A DNA stretch of 64,000 nt from the NCBI GenBank assembly GCA_030998015.1, contig JARWMV010000247.1, forward strand, positions 248,001-312,000, given 5' to 3'. Position numbers and translations under genes: made by a program. Within the stretch, counting starts at the first letter, position 1. The number at the start of each line of letters is the position of its first letter. Shown in pieces: positions 33,391-46,389 of the stretch. The notes beneath the pieces were generated by a model. The model did no database searches. It had not been told where the DNA came from and was given only the letters and a program-made list of their open reading frames with translations. The stretch is from Ceratorhiza oryzae-sativae (taxonomy: Eukaryota > Basidiomycota > Agaricomycetes > Cantharellales > Ceratobasidiaceae).

Positions 33391-35641
33391 ATGGCACCTG
33401 AGATCGACCCAGTTTCGACCCAGGATGTAACTGATGTCGAGCGAGGCCTGCAGGGTTCTTCGGACCCGCTTTCCCCGACCTTTGGCGCTTCCTATGCGTC
33501 TCCGAGCCAAGCACTAGAGAACCATGACTCAGTCACCCGCGGGCAGCCTTTGGTCTCTCCTGCGCTGGTTTCTCAAACCGGAATCTCGGCGCTCAACTTG
33601 GATGGTTCGACTCCTATTTCCCCGACGAGCCCTCCCCCACCTTTCGATTCGGGTAACTCCTCTCCGGCCGCAGAACTTCCCGTTTTGGCGTACACCCAGG
33701 TGGATCCAAATCATACCGCCGTTGATCTTGCTCGAAAGGTTTCCCTTGGTCCAGTCGAGAAATTTGCCAACGAGAAAGCTATTCAAGGATCAGCCACGCC
33801 CTCCGCACCGGCAGCCCCCAAACCCAAGCCTAGGCCTCCACAAATTGAAGCAAGCCTTTGGATACGTTTCAATCTGTTCTTCAATACATACCGGTACGGC
33901 TTCGATGAAATGCTTGCTGATCCGTTTCTAACTTTTCTATAAAAGCAAATTGTTTACCTTCGTAATTATCATGAACGGCGTTGGTATCATTATGGCTGGC
34001 ATTGGCAAGTTCAAATATGCCATCAACCACTCCGGCGCGCTCGTCCTTGGCAACCTCCTATGCGCTGTCATGATGAGGAACGAGTTATTCCTTCGTTTCC
34101 TTTACCTTATCGCTACTACGTTCTTCGCCAAAGTAAGTGCGACTCTAAATCGCTTACGATGCTCTGAAGCTTATATACGATTTCATAGTGGCCACCTTTG
34201 TGCATCCGCCTTGGCATAACATCAGTTCTACAGCACATTGGAGGCATCCATTCAGGATGTGCCGTCTCCGGGCTGGCTTGGTTACTATATAAAGTAATTG
34301 AGCTCTGCCGTCACGCATCGTTTAACCAGAAGTCGGTGATCGCTATGGGGGTTATTACAAGCGTCGCCGTTTCTGTGAGCGTCATAAGCGCGTTCCCTTG
34401 GATTCGGAATCAGCATCACAAGTAGGTATCATCCAAACCCTTTTATTACGCTTTACCAATCGGTCTTCTGCGTAGTGTTTTTGAGCGCCATCATCGGTTC
34501 ATCGGATGGCTTGGGTTGCTCTCTACCTGGATATTCGTTATCCTTGGGAACGGGTTTGATGCCCAAACTGGACAATGGACCGCGACAGGCTACCACATGA
34601 TTAGCACCCAGGAGTTCTGGTTCGCACTCGGAATGACCGTATTGTGAGCGAAGCATTATACAGTTCTCGTGAACTATTGCGCTGACTACAATGCAATAGC
34701 ATAATTTTACCGTGGTCTTTCACGCGCCGGGTACCCGTACACGTTGAAATTGTGAGTCAATGATAAGGATCCACAGTTCAACCGAGTCCTCACTGGTCAC
34801 ATGTACAGCCATCGCCTAAAGTTGCCATCTTGAGGTTCGATCGAGGTATGCAGCAAGGACTACTTGGTCGGATCAGCCGAAGCAGCATCCTTGAATATCA
34901 TGCCTTCGGTATCATTTCGGAGGGGACGCATTCGCCATACCATTACATGGTTTGCGGTGTTCAAGGCGACTTTACTCGAGGATTGGTCGAAGACCCACCG
35001 AAATACTTGTGGACTCGTGAGCTCAAGGTATATAACTAGCGCTTCATGGCGAAAGTTGTATGCTGACCAAATTGAAACTCATTTGGGTAGTTTGCCGGAG
35101 TATCGAATACATCGACGCTGTATCGGCGGGGTATTAGGGTATGCACCGGTACTGGTATAGGTGCTGCATTGTCCACGTGCATTCAAAATGACCAGTGGTT
35201 CCTGATCTGGATAGGTATGTCAGGGATGTTGGTAGCACGACCAGGTTTCTGATGTATGCTGCTATAGGTTCGGATCAGGAGAAGACCTTCGGTAAAACAA
35301 TCTCTGGCCTTATCGAAACGCATCTCCCTCCGGAGAGACGCATACTCTGGGACTCCAAGAAAGTCGGGCGTCCAAATACCGTGAAACTTATCGAAGAGGT
35401 TTATAAGAGCTTTGACGCGGAAGGTAAGCTGCCCAAATATCAAGCTCGGATAGTGGCTAAGCTCTCTTTTAGTTGTTATCATTACCTCAAATTACATTGG
35501 GAATCGTGAGATGATGGTCGGCTGTAGGAAGTTAGGAATTCCTGCTTTCGGTTAGTTATTGCCCGAGCACTCACATGACCTCAAATACTTACCCGTAATA
35601 TCCCCGTCCGGTGTAACACAGGTACCTTGTGGGACTTTTAA
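33391..35641 (+). CDS. tmpA: TmpA-like integral membrane oxidoreductase 1
   Basis: Ten exons (33391-33893, 33946-34132, 34189-34421, 34476-34643, 34700-34751, 34809-35027, 35091-35214, 35268-35423, 35473-35550, 35622-35641) join in phase to 579 aa. Residues 1 to about 160 are a Ser/Pro-rich cytosolic tail, followed by several TM helices containing LQHIGGIHSGC and WIRNQHH. The soluble C-terminal half holds RGMQQGLLGRISRSS, EYHAFG, MVCGVQGDFTRGL, a nucleotide-binding-like CTGTGIGAALS and the closing PAFGTLWDF. These match TmpA of Aspergillus nidulans and the C-terminal reductase-like part of some basidiomycete adenylate-forming enzymes. TmpA is a putative membrane flavin oxidoreductase in developmental signalling. 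A paralogue with matching exon sizes is at 58034-60706. The substrate is unknown. Confidence 0.85.
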
Positions 35642-38452
35642 GCGTCTCCCTGCCGAAGGCTTCATGAGAGAGACATCATTTGAGGATGGGCGTAGTTATT
35701 GTATACTTATATTTGGATTGAGCTATCAATTAACTGGGCTTCTAGTTGTTTGTATCTGTAACTTTTACAATTCGAGTCACTTCGATAACGCAATCGGAGG
35801 AAATGAACTGACTTTGCCATGTAAATTGCATGACAAAATAATTGAACATGTTTACAATGACATGGCAAATAATAAATGATCAGTCAACAAATTCATGCAC
35901 AACCGCTTATCTCCACGTACACTCGACATATGCGAAATCTCATCCGCGTAACACTTGTTATAGAGAACAAGTAAACTAGGTGGGATTACGCATAGTCGGT
36001 GCACGTAGAGAGAGGCGACAGTAGTTATCCATGAAATGTGAAAGTGTGATGGAGCGCCCAACATGGGGCGGAACCCCAAAACTATAGTTGAGTGAAGATG
36101 ACAATACGAAGACAGAATTTTCAACGGTGCAGAGGGGATATGCATGGCTATCGTACGAATGAGACGAGTACTCTAGGGCTGCTGGTAGGCACCTTGACAG
36201 CCGGAAACTACTGTGTGCAATGTCAAAGTACAGTATCTCACGTCGAGAACTTCTAGGGAAAAATACCTTACGATAACATAGACCCATAAATAACGAGCTT
36301 TAACACTGGCGCGTGAAAGGTTTTGGGAAAGGGAGGCTGAGCGTGCAAGACATACTCTCCCTGCTATATACTGGGAGGTTCGCCCTAACCCGCTGCATTT
36401 CAACGGGTCTACCCCATCTATATTGATTTGATAATGATACTTCGAAGGCTACTTGGGGCAATGCACAGTCTTTCATTGGCCGAATTTAGGGCGGTGATCG
36501 ACCAGAGCGGCATCAAACCGAAACAGTTGCAAAGAATCTGCTTCACAGAGTTTTACACTCTTTCCGAGTCTTCCTCATCTTTGTGCGCGTAATTATTAAT
36601 ATTATATTTATCTTGTGTGTGGAGAATTGGGCGAGACACCCATCATCAGGTAGGCTGAAAATTGACGCGATATGGGCCGGTATTCCACGACCATGCTAGC
36701 CCTAAGCCAAGGTCTTCGTCTCAAAATAACGCCGAAATTTGAGCCCTAGGTTAAATGAAGTTGATTGTCGAATGCAAAGGCCATTTTTTCGTCTGTATGC
36801 GTCCTCTTTCCCTCCAGCTGGCCGGGAGCTACTACGTTGGGTTGGTCCATCTCTATTTTGTTGGTGATGAAGAAGGCGAATTAAACACAGAGAAAGCATC
36901 TCCACTTTTCATACGTGTCGAACAATCATCTACAGGGCATTCCTTCACAACAATTGCCCTTTGCAGAAGCACCCTCCGAGGTCTTGAGCCTCATGGATCA
37001 GGGACTTACTCCGCGGGATTCAAGTCCGCTCATGTTTGGTCGACTTTTGCAACTTTTACCAATACCAGTACCATCGAGCATTTTTCAACCGTTTCATTGC
37101 AGCTTCATTCTGAAGGCGGAGTCTTGAATTCGGGTTCATCTGTTGAGCGCTTAAGCGCTTTGAAGATCGACCCATTCCGGTTCAGACGACAATCAAACTA
37201 TGTTTCAAGACACCTCCCCGTTCTCTAAAACCAAAAAATCACTTTGCGGCGTACCCAACCAAAAAATTTCACAAAGGTAGGCAAGGAAGAGAAACAAAGG
37301 TAACTTTTCAAACGTCCTTACACTAGAGCACCAGGATGGGATTAAGACACTATGTAGATTCACAACCTAACTCGTGTCGAAATTACCATCGTTTACGAAA
37401 AAGCTTGCAGAGACGTAGTACAAAAATTTTCCTCGTTCGCCAGTCCAAAACCATCTTCTTTTCAGATGTTCTACGAGCCCGCATATGAGCGCGTGCGCTT
37501 TCATCGGTACCGTCGAACGACGAATTGTCAGACACGAGTCAGGACTAGGACACCAAGAGACGAGCAAGACTCGCCCTGGAACCATGCAACTAAAGTAAAA
37601 TTGGTTACAAGGCGAGTAAGGAGACAAATGGTGTGGCGCGCTGCGTGCTGTGATATATGATATCCCAGCGAAGGATTTCTGATAGGGAACAACTGTGAGG
37701 CGTGACCAGTCGGGATGTATGGGCCTCCACTGTACCCCATATCTCTGTAGCCATGTAAGCTCTATGCGGCACATTCATACATACCCTCATGACGAGGTAT
37801 TCATGATGCACTAGGCTGCATACAATAATTAAAGCAGCTTGAGTCAAATACACTGCGGTTGATGTTGCAGAAGAGGTTAAAATCGCATTGGAGATTATCC
37901 TAAAGGTCTGCATCGAGGCATGGGGGTGATTGTTTACTCGAAAGGGCTCGGGGTTGTTGCTTGCGCTGCTCAAAAGCATAGCTCTACAAAGGTTCCAAAA
38001 ACCTGCGTCCTCAGATGTTTCTCCTTTCGCGCTTCCCACTTCTCTCCCGACTTTATTGTGTTGAATTCACAATCATATCCATTCATGTCTCTGTAAAATT
38101 TTCTCTCCTTGGTTCTCTACGTTCCGAGTTAAGTTAATTACATCCGTGATTAGCCCCCCGAAACCTCCACACTTGAGATATGAAATTCATCTCAAGTGTC
38201 ATAGCGGAAAACTCAGACGAGAAAGCCAAAACCCGCATCTCCCAACACACGAGTTCAGTCCTTTCATTTTATAATCGTTTGCGCGCACCGTCGTCGCGAT
38301 TACGACGGTGCTATTTAAGGGACTATCATTTACATGGCTGGCTAGATACGACCTAAAACAGTTTTGTGCTGATGGGTAAGGAAAAGAATTGGCGCATAGC
38401 CGCCACGAACCTTTTAGCGGCTGACTACAAGTCCTGACCCCATGAAAGGGCG
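35642..38452. other. Intergenic, no gene recognised
   Basis: 2.8 kb. Frames at 36755-37228 (+) and 37367-38039 (-) have no recognisable domain, and no consistent exon model could be built. Confidence 0.35.
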
Positions 38453-39642
38453 TTACTCTGTCGTAGGTGGTTTTGAGCGCTTTGTTGGGCGTGCACTTTG
38501 AGGTGTTTCTCTGGGCGCCACCTGGGTAGTGGCCTCCTCGGATTCTCGGATTCTCTTGGTTGGGTTAGTTGGAGCTGGTTGAGCTGATATAGAAGTGCTA
38601 CCCCGTATATCAGTTTCTCCGTCCCTGGTCGAGTTGACTATCACCGGGGAAGAAAGAACTGCGCGGTATGTCTGCCTTGTACCTACAAAGATGTTACGGG
38701 AGGGCGCCAATTCCTATGCTGAGGTCTTACTAGCGCGAGTGATTAACGATTTTGCATCCAAGCTCATTGCATTCCTTGCAGTATTTTGATCTATGCCAAG
38801 AATCGTGACTCTACCGATCGGAGAAGTGAGGCTTGGTGCCATCGGCATTCCGGATAAAACTCACAAATTGATAGCATCCAGAGGAGCCCTTACATCGGCA
38901 TTTGTCTGGCCTCCACTAGTAAGCAATATCCCCTTGCCTTTCGTAGCTCTCACGACCTCACGCGCCCCTGCCCACCAATTTCTTCGAGCAGACTCATCCG
39001 AGGAAAGTGCGCCAGAATACGCTATCTCGAACGTTGCTCCATTTCTTAGAGCCGTCCGAACTAAAGAGGGCTTTAATCGAAATGGAAGCTGAGGAGTGGC
39101 TGAAGCTGCATCAATCGAGATAATGTGGGCTGTCGTGGGTGAGGGATGCGTATGAGTTAAACAAGCCAGAGCGAACGAGTTGGCCGTTGTTGGTTGCAGC
39201 GCGATTATATCATAGGAAGCCAAATGTGCCGCGTGCTGTGTCGAGAGACCAAAGCCCTTTTCGCTGGATTCGTCTAATACGATTGTTAAGCGGCGAAGAA
39301 TAATAAGGTCTTTTCTCGTAGGCACGGAAAGTAACGGGTTTATGTGGGTAGCTGGGTCAATTTTCCCCTCCAGTGTGTAATTGAGAGCGACAACGGTATA
39401 TCCGACTTTATCAGGCCAGGTTCTTAATATGTTATTTCCTCCAGAAACCTGAACGGCGACTCACGATGGACAAGTGTGTCAAGGCGAGAATTTATTGAAT
39501 CCAGGTCAGCAACAGACAAAGCCGGAGGAACTAAGGCAGGAGCATTTGGGGAAGACTTTTGTTTTTGTTTATTCTTGCCCGATGTTTGTGTTTGTGACGT
39601 GAAACCACTGGGTAGAAAAATGACGTTGAGATCGATAAACAT
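38453..39642 (-). CDS. RPP1: RNase P/MRP protein subunit p30 (Rpp1)
   Basis: Exons 39642-39465, 39405-38865, 38810-38731 and 38682-38453 join to 342 aa. The start MFIDLNV is the usual p30 N-terminus. LGYTVVALNYTLEG, LRRLTIVLDE, LPFRLKPSLVRTALRNG, FEIAYSGAL and RRNWWAGAREV follow, with the closing DAINL/VTILG and SLITRA, all in family order. The fold is a TIM-barrel subunit of the ribonucleoprotein that trims the 5' leader of pre-tRNA (RNase P) and processes pre-rRNA (MRP), in nucleus and nucleolus. A basic Ser/Pro-rich tail of about 60 aa follows the domain. Intron acceptors were chosen to keep the conserved blocks in phase. Confidence 0.92.
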
Positions 39643-40770
39643 CCAGAACCAAGTCGTGGTCGAATTTGAGCAGGGCTGTGGATATGACGTAATGTATAGA
39701 TATTAGCCGGATACAGCCGGACCAGATGCGGATGTTGGCGCGACGACATATTCGAATTGAGCGCACCATGATGAACGCATACATGCATTAAATCCCATGT
39801 GAGGTCCCCACTTAGAACTATTCACCCGATGGGTACTATCGATGCCTCCGCGGTAAAGCGGCGTTATCATTGGCGTCACGCAGGAGCGAGGCTCCTGACC
39901 ACGGCGAAGAGAATCACAAACAATTGATTGACATAAAAGGGCTATCATTTATAGTAAATAGTGGTTGACGAGTGAAACCCCTCAGTACGCACCGCAACCT
40001 ATATCTTCACAGCAGTAGCGAATAAAATGATATCCAGGTGGGTGATCCGCACGAAATATTTCGTGTCGTTGGGAACTGGCTCAGCCTGTCGCCGGGAGTC
40101 GAACTCGTGAAGCGTGACAAACAAGTCCAGTGCTGAAATGCTCGTAAACAGTTCATTTCAGCGGAACCATGTCGGCTCTGCTACATTTTGCTAGTATTAA
40201 ATAGCGCAAATAAATCACTTATGTGGCCCTCAGGCAAAACTGCACTTACGCGGCTGATAATTTTGGTGTGGGCAAAGAGAACACGCCCAGCTATGTGTGA
40301 TCGTTCCCAACCTGGGCCGCTATTAATGACATAAACAAACGTCGAGCCACTTGACACCACGCAATAGATTGGCCAGGGCAAACACACATCCAAAATTCAG
40401 TCAACAAATTTCTGGAAAAAATTGAACTCTTTCGGTCCACGCTTGGTTAGCCGCTCACAAGCCCAAAAGCAGACCTCGAGGCGCTGCAAGATCCCTATGC
40501 GATGTTTTAAGAAGAGGCTCGATCGTACTTGTTTTTGGCCCTTGCAATGCGTAAAGTTATATACAAAATGATGAATAAGTAGTCGCCAAGCGTCCAACTT
40601 GCACAATCCCAGATCACAAAAGAAAACGCCTACCCAATAGGAATCCTTCCCGTAGCCAAGACCATCATATGATAAACTTCTTCTCATTTCTCCGCTCATC
40701 AAGTACACACACCCAAAAGATACTACAGCAACAACAAGAAAAAATAAGAAAAGAAACAAATCAAAGCGAT
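39643..40770. other. Intergenic, no gene seen
   Basis: Upstream region of RPP1 and downstream region of the sugar transporter. No coding signal. Confidence 0.5.
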
Positions 40771-42737
40771 TTATACATGGTTCTTCTCGTCATGATGCAT
40801 CCCGACTTTCTCGTCACTGCCTCCCAAACCGGCGGCAGCGTTCTGTGCCTTGACCTCGGCAAGGGTCTTGTGGCCAACGTCGTTCTTGATAGCCCAGGCG
40901 CTGAAGGTATGGCCTTGGGCAAAGACCTCCTCTATCTCTTCGAGGGTGCGTCCCTTGGTCTCGGGATACATGAAGAGAACATGGATAAAGCCGGCGGCGT
41001 TGAAGGTAGCAAAGATGAAGTAGGTCTTGTAAGACTGGAAAAGCGATCACTTGTCAGTATTCGAATCAAAACAAACTGGAAATAAGTATGCTTACGATCG
41101 AGGCGAAACCAGGAGGAACCGCCCATGCGAGCGCAAAGTTGAAGATCCAGTTGGTGGCAGTTGACAGACTCTGGCCCTTGGCGCGGACACGGAGCGGGAA
41201 GATTTCTGCGGGGTACGTCCAACTGACGGGACCCATCGTGATAGCGAAACTACACACGAACAGGTACGAGCAGACAATGATCCCCTTTGTGACGCTCTCG
41301 TGGCCTTCAATGACCCAAGCGCGGTCACCGGTGCTGGACGTGCCCCAGTGTCCGAACCCGCCTTGGAGACCGCCGACAAGGAAGAGCCAGAATGACATGA
41401 ACGCGAGTCCGATGAGGAGCATGGGACGGCGACCCCATTTGTCTATGAAGATGATGGCAGGGATGGTGGCGACGACGTTGAGAACATATTGTACACTGCT
41501 GGCGATGAGGTTGCCGCGACGACCGGAAATACCAGCACCCTCGAAGACGTAGATGACGTAATACATCATGACGCTAGTTTTCATATTTTGTCAGAATTGC
41601 ATCGCATAATGCGAATTAAAATACCACTCACTTCATACCCGTGAGTTGAGACCACATCTGCAAGCTTGTGCCCAAGAACACACGCCTGAAGATACCCGGC
41701 TTGAGCAGGTCGGACCACTTTTTCGCCCCCTCAGTCCGCTCAAACTCGACCGCTTGCCTGATCTCGTTGTACTCGAGCTGGACTAGCTCAGCGTTGGGGT
41801 CACCGTGGCCGTGAACGTCGGCAAGGATAGTAAGCGCTTCGTCGTATCGGTTGTGGTCCATCAACCAACGAGGAGACTCGGGGAACCAGGACATGCCAAT
41901 GGACAGGATGAGACCGGGAATGAGTTGGAGACCCCATGGGATTCGGAAAGAAGCAACGCCGTCAATGTAAGAGCAACCAAACTGGATAAAGTACTGGATG
42001 AGACTAGAAATGTTGTCAGAGTCAAGCCTGGTACATAAGCTAGTTGGCAACGTACATGCCCCAAGTGATGGCCCACTGTTGGAGCGAGACCATGCGCCCG
42101 CGGATAGCCGGTGGAGTAATCTCGGATTGGTATAGCGGGACGGTCGAGGAAGCAAGACCGATCTAGATCACAAGGAAGATCAAAGATTCTGATAGGCGAC
42201 ACGCGTGGAAATAAGCCGAACTTACTGCAAAGCCTGAGACAATACGTCCGACCACGAGCATGCCACGGTTCTGCAAAGGGTGATTAGGCTGACTCTATAG
42301 CCGATGACAAAAAGTTGAACGCACGACTGCGGCACACTGGAGAATGGACCCAACAACCCAGACGAGACCCGAAAGTTGAATGACCTTTTTGCGCCCGATC
42401 TTGTCGGCAAGCCAGGACACGGTCAGCGCACCAAAAAGCGAGCCTATCAACTAGGGTTAGACCAAATCACGAGCATTTCAGACGATCCAACGCACCTGCT
42501 GGCATGCTGGCGACCATAGCACCCTGGGCATTGCTACCTGGGTGGCTAAAGACTCGCAGATAGCTCGGGTTGGAGAGCACTCCGGACATGGACGAGATGT
42601 CCAGACCGAAGAGCCCACCGCCGATGCAGGCGAATGAGCCGACGATGTACGGGTTCCCAGCAATCGCGGGGGAATACTACTATCGAGTCAGTATGCGGGG
42701 AGCCATGGGCCAAGACATCACGCACGCCTTTGCCCAT
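40771..42737 (-). CDS. MFS sugar (hexose-type) transporter
   Basis: Eight exons (42737-42726, 42676-42496, 42443-42325, 42270-42226, 42162-42056, 42003-41632, 41573-41096, 41034-40771) join to 525 aa. Twelve TM helices are expected. Family signatures are GGGLFGLDISSMSG in TM1, DKIGRKK (loop 2), PESPRWLM (loop 6), DKWGRRPMLL (loop 8) and PETKGRTLEEIEEVF after TM12. The order is complete, so this looks like a working plasma-membrane proton/sugar symporter. The exact sugar cannot be told. The first coding exon is only 12 nt (MGKG); it was inferred from the GTGCGT donor and is the weakest part. A TATA-like TATAAATATA lies about 50 nt upstream. Confidence 0.9.
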
Positions 42738-45700
42738 CGTTCTCGAGCGGGGGTGGAGACACGAAGGCTCGTCTCGGGTGTTGTGTATATTTATACATCC
42801 CTAGGTGTCCCCCAATGTGATTGGACGCACAACCAACGGGAATTCCTTTGCAAATTCGAGCAGCTGGGCTAATGAGTGCAGACCTGAAATGGTTGCCGGT
42901 CGAGGAGCAAACGGGAATGCGCACGGGAATTCGAACCAGCTCAGCGGCTTCTTTGCCTTCCTTGCCATCTGTAGCGCCTTCTCCGGGACAGGAATGGCCA
43001 CCGGCCCGGGCGCCTAGCGGCCCCGTTTCCTCAACTCTACCTCCACCGAATGGTTCTGGGGTGCACATCCGGGGTTGACTTTCCATGTCAGAAAGTTGAG
43101 TTTATTTTTTACTCGGTTTGCTTTGCTGCAGAACCTGCAACCGGCCAAAAAAAGCTCCAAAGCCCAAGCCAGACACGCCGACTTCCCCGTTCATCAAGAA
43201 GTAGACCAACTATGGCTTGCCGATGACGCCCTTGGACTCGGCACAAAATCACAAGATACCATATGCATGCACTGTGGCGAGTACGCGATGGACTGCACGT
43301 GCCAGGGCAAGAAGAGCTCCAGAGAACTCAGGGGCAAAATCAAGCCAGTGGCCTTCGCGAAACGGAATATAAATTTGGATAAAGCCTGGGCATGTGCTAC
43401 TCGCCTTCTTTAGGAGCCTGTGTGGTCACATGTGGATTGATCCTGAATTAGCCCTCTTTGAGGCACAAAACGAGTCACAGATAGCGCCAACGATGAAAAG
43501 TTCGTTTAACACCCCAAAGGAATGGCATTTGTAGAATCCTCGTGCAGCGCGCCCGTTTGATCTCTGGGACCACCGAGACCTCCTGAGCAGTCCGCACAGG
43601 ATCAACAACTAGACACTACTTCAATTTATATCTAGTGACATCACTTTCAATTGCTTACTGATCGGCGGGGATTTCGATCATCCAAGTGCGAATCATTAGA
43701 CAGACTTGATTGCGGCTTTACAAACGTTAGCCCATGCTTGCACTTTGGTCGAAGAGCCCCCCCCCCCTCGCTTCGAAACAAACTCCACAGAAGCCAATCA
43801 GTTATATGGTCCTTCTAGGGGGACAAAATGACCGGTTAGGTAAGAGGCGATCAACAAAAAGAAAAATAGAAATTTGTGGCTCGACCTAGTCGCCCATATG
43901 TCATCGAGCGGCATTTTCCATTCGAGTGTGTATAATACATATTACTACAGAGGCATAGATCCCTCGAGGTGGCTTTCGCCCAGATGTGGGATGGAGAAGT
44001 ATTGTCCAGACCTGAACAGGCTGCGAGCGGGATCGCATCAGCTGGATGCAACATCAGCTCGGAGGAGCGTTATCATAACGGACACCCCGGCGCTAGCTCT
44101 TATCGTGGATGTAGGGATAGCTTATTGTACAAGTGCCGATAGAGTCAGATAAGGAAAGATAAAAAAGGCCAAAGGCTAGTGAGCCTCTGTTGAGGGCTGG
44201 TGGTTGAGGAAAGCGAGTCTACCTATGTCGCGTCATCTAATATCTGTCAGTGGAATACACGTTATGCTATGTCCCGTCGCCCCCAATTAAGTTCGCAGGT
44301 CACACGGATCCAAAGGCCGAGTGTGAATAAGAGAACCAGAATGCATGCCTGATAAAAAATACTCCGGGTATACAACAAGCTACAACGTAGATATCTAACT
44401 CGGACGCCTATCAAAGATCGATTGCTTTTCAGACACGACGAAAGGTAAAATCCAGATAGTTACACCCGGCGTGAGGAGCTAGCTCCCAACCATTCTGGGC
44501 TCAACCGACTCGTATACTGCTAGAGCGGCCCATTTATCCGATTGAGAAATCAAAACTGGGGGCCTAATACCTCACTTGGACTCCCATTTTCAATGAAAAC
44601 GCTCCTAAAAATTCAACAAGACCAATTAGTCCTCTGGTTGTCACTGGGCTCAAACAACATACCGTTAGTCCGGTTCTCGCTGATGCGTGCGATCTTAGTA
44701 CCAAACTGAACCCCCATATCAAAATTTAGCGGATCAGTAGCCAATTCTAGTCAGATTAGTGATGAATCTATCCAGATCCGCACAAAAATCGCGAGTGTCC
44801 CGGATGGTATTTCCGTCTTCATCCCTCGTCTTCCCGGCCTCAGCTCTGGCAGCGAGGCAGCCGTCTCATATGCATTTCCGGGGTGATCCATGGCCTTATA
44901 GCAGACACGCGCACTTTACGTCACAGCTCTGAGGCTTTTAAAGAACTCAACTCATTCGTACCAATCTCGAACATGCTCTGTGTGAAACCAGGACTTGACG
45001 CCTTGATCGAGTGTTTTTCTTTCCGAAATAATGCCTGGTCCTCGCTCTCTCTGCACAGTACGCTGATTTGGAGTTTTATTTCGTATGTGGCTTTTTGTCT
45101 TTTTCGCTCGTAAATGGTGTTTTTGGCTCTACTGGTTAGCCCCCCCTCTTGAGCATCTTCTTACCCCTTCATCTCACGTCTATACTTCCTTTTCTGACGT
45201 CCTTGTATGCGCGGTTAGACCGACGCGTTCATCTAGCGCCCTATAAATGCAAAGACAAACGAGCGACACGTGATCGCGGTTTTTTCTTTTTGCATTCAGT
45301 TTTAGCGAGCTACATGAACACGAGGGTCAAACCGACGCGTGATCGTAGTATTTTGTGGCAGTTATGAACGATACATGAGCACGCCGGTCAAACTTCACAC
45401 AGGGAACGAGAGCGTAAGTGCAGAATTAAGCCAGAGAGGAAAGGTAAACACGCCTCTGTAGCACTCCAACCTATTTTTTCCTGTGTCTTGCTGTTTCCCC
45501 TCGTTCGACGTGGACCCACTCCATCTCAACCAGAAGCCAAAATGTAGCTAGGGTGGGTGGCCTCATGGGCCTTTATAATCTTTGGAGGGCGAGACGATAC
45601 TATACGCTAGCTGGATTTAGAGTAGATCTTGGGTTTGATTTCTTCTATGCTTTGATTCCTGTCCCTTGCTCATGTGGCACGTTTTTATAAAACTGTATAC

Positions 45701-46389
45701 TTAGTAACGGGCACGCGATTCTGCCACTCTACCCACCACCAAATCGCCTTGACCCCTCGTTGAATGATTCCGGCCACGGCCACGTGCGATCTTACACCAG
45801 TTTTGAGAACTTCTGTCAACAACCGCGCCAGCATGAATGCGATGGGCTAATGCTATTTAAAAAATACATATGTTAAGACGTAAACACCACCCGTCTTCTA
45901 CAATCTATATGAAATTTCAAGAGTTATCTCTTTAGGTAACATCATCGCGGTAAACCCTCCACAGTGTCTTCTTCCTCGTCGCTGCTTCTCACTCGGGCAC
46001 CTCGCTTCGTGAGCACCGCTTAGCAGCTCACTGTTGACGGTGATCTAATATACTTGTCTATCAAGGCCCGCTCTTCTGCAAGTTTTGGCATGTCTTTCAA
46101 GCAAGCTAGTGCCAATTTGAACTGGAGGACTGCGTCGTTGAAGGGGGTAAAGCTCAGGAGCTGAAAAGAAGGGTAATATTATGCCAGTTCCACTTCCAGG
46201 CGGTCGATCAAAATGAATCTTGCCGCAAGATGACTCGAATTCGACACAGGAAATCTAATTATCAAAATGATACAGCATACATCTAGGAGAACCACAGGCC
46301 ATACATTCGCTAGGAACTAAACAAGGTCCATATGGCTCGTCAAGCGACACCAGATCGAGGGATGTAAAAAGAACGAGAGTCCGGATTGG
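42738..46389. other. Long intergenic region, no gene recognised
   Basis: 3.65 kb. A frame at 43075-43413 (+) has a CMHCGEYAMDCTC Cys cluster but no upstream or downstream exons could be attached. A C10 run lies near 43758. Short repeats at 45215-45400 are listed separately. Confidence 0.4.
45215..45400 (+). repeat. Degenerate short repeats
   Basis: Related blocks of the type ACATGAACACGAGGGTCAAA and ACATGAGCACGCCGGTCAAA recur at about 45312 and 45373. GACCGACGCGTT at about 45220 is related to ACCGACGCGTGATCG at about 45330. Confidence 0.5.

Noticed and set aside
43075..43413. Zinc-finger gene
   Set aside because: One short Cys cluster without attachable exons or a plausible start.
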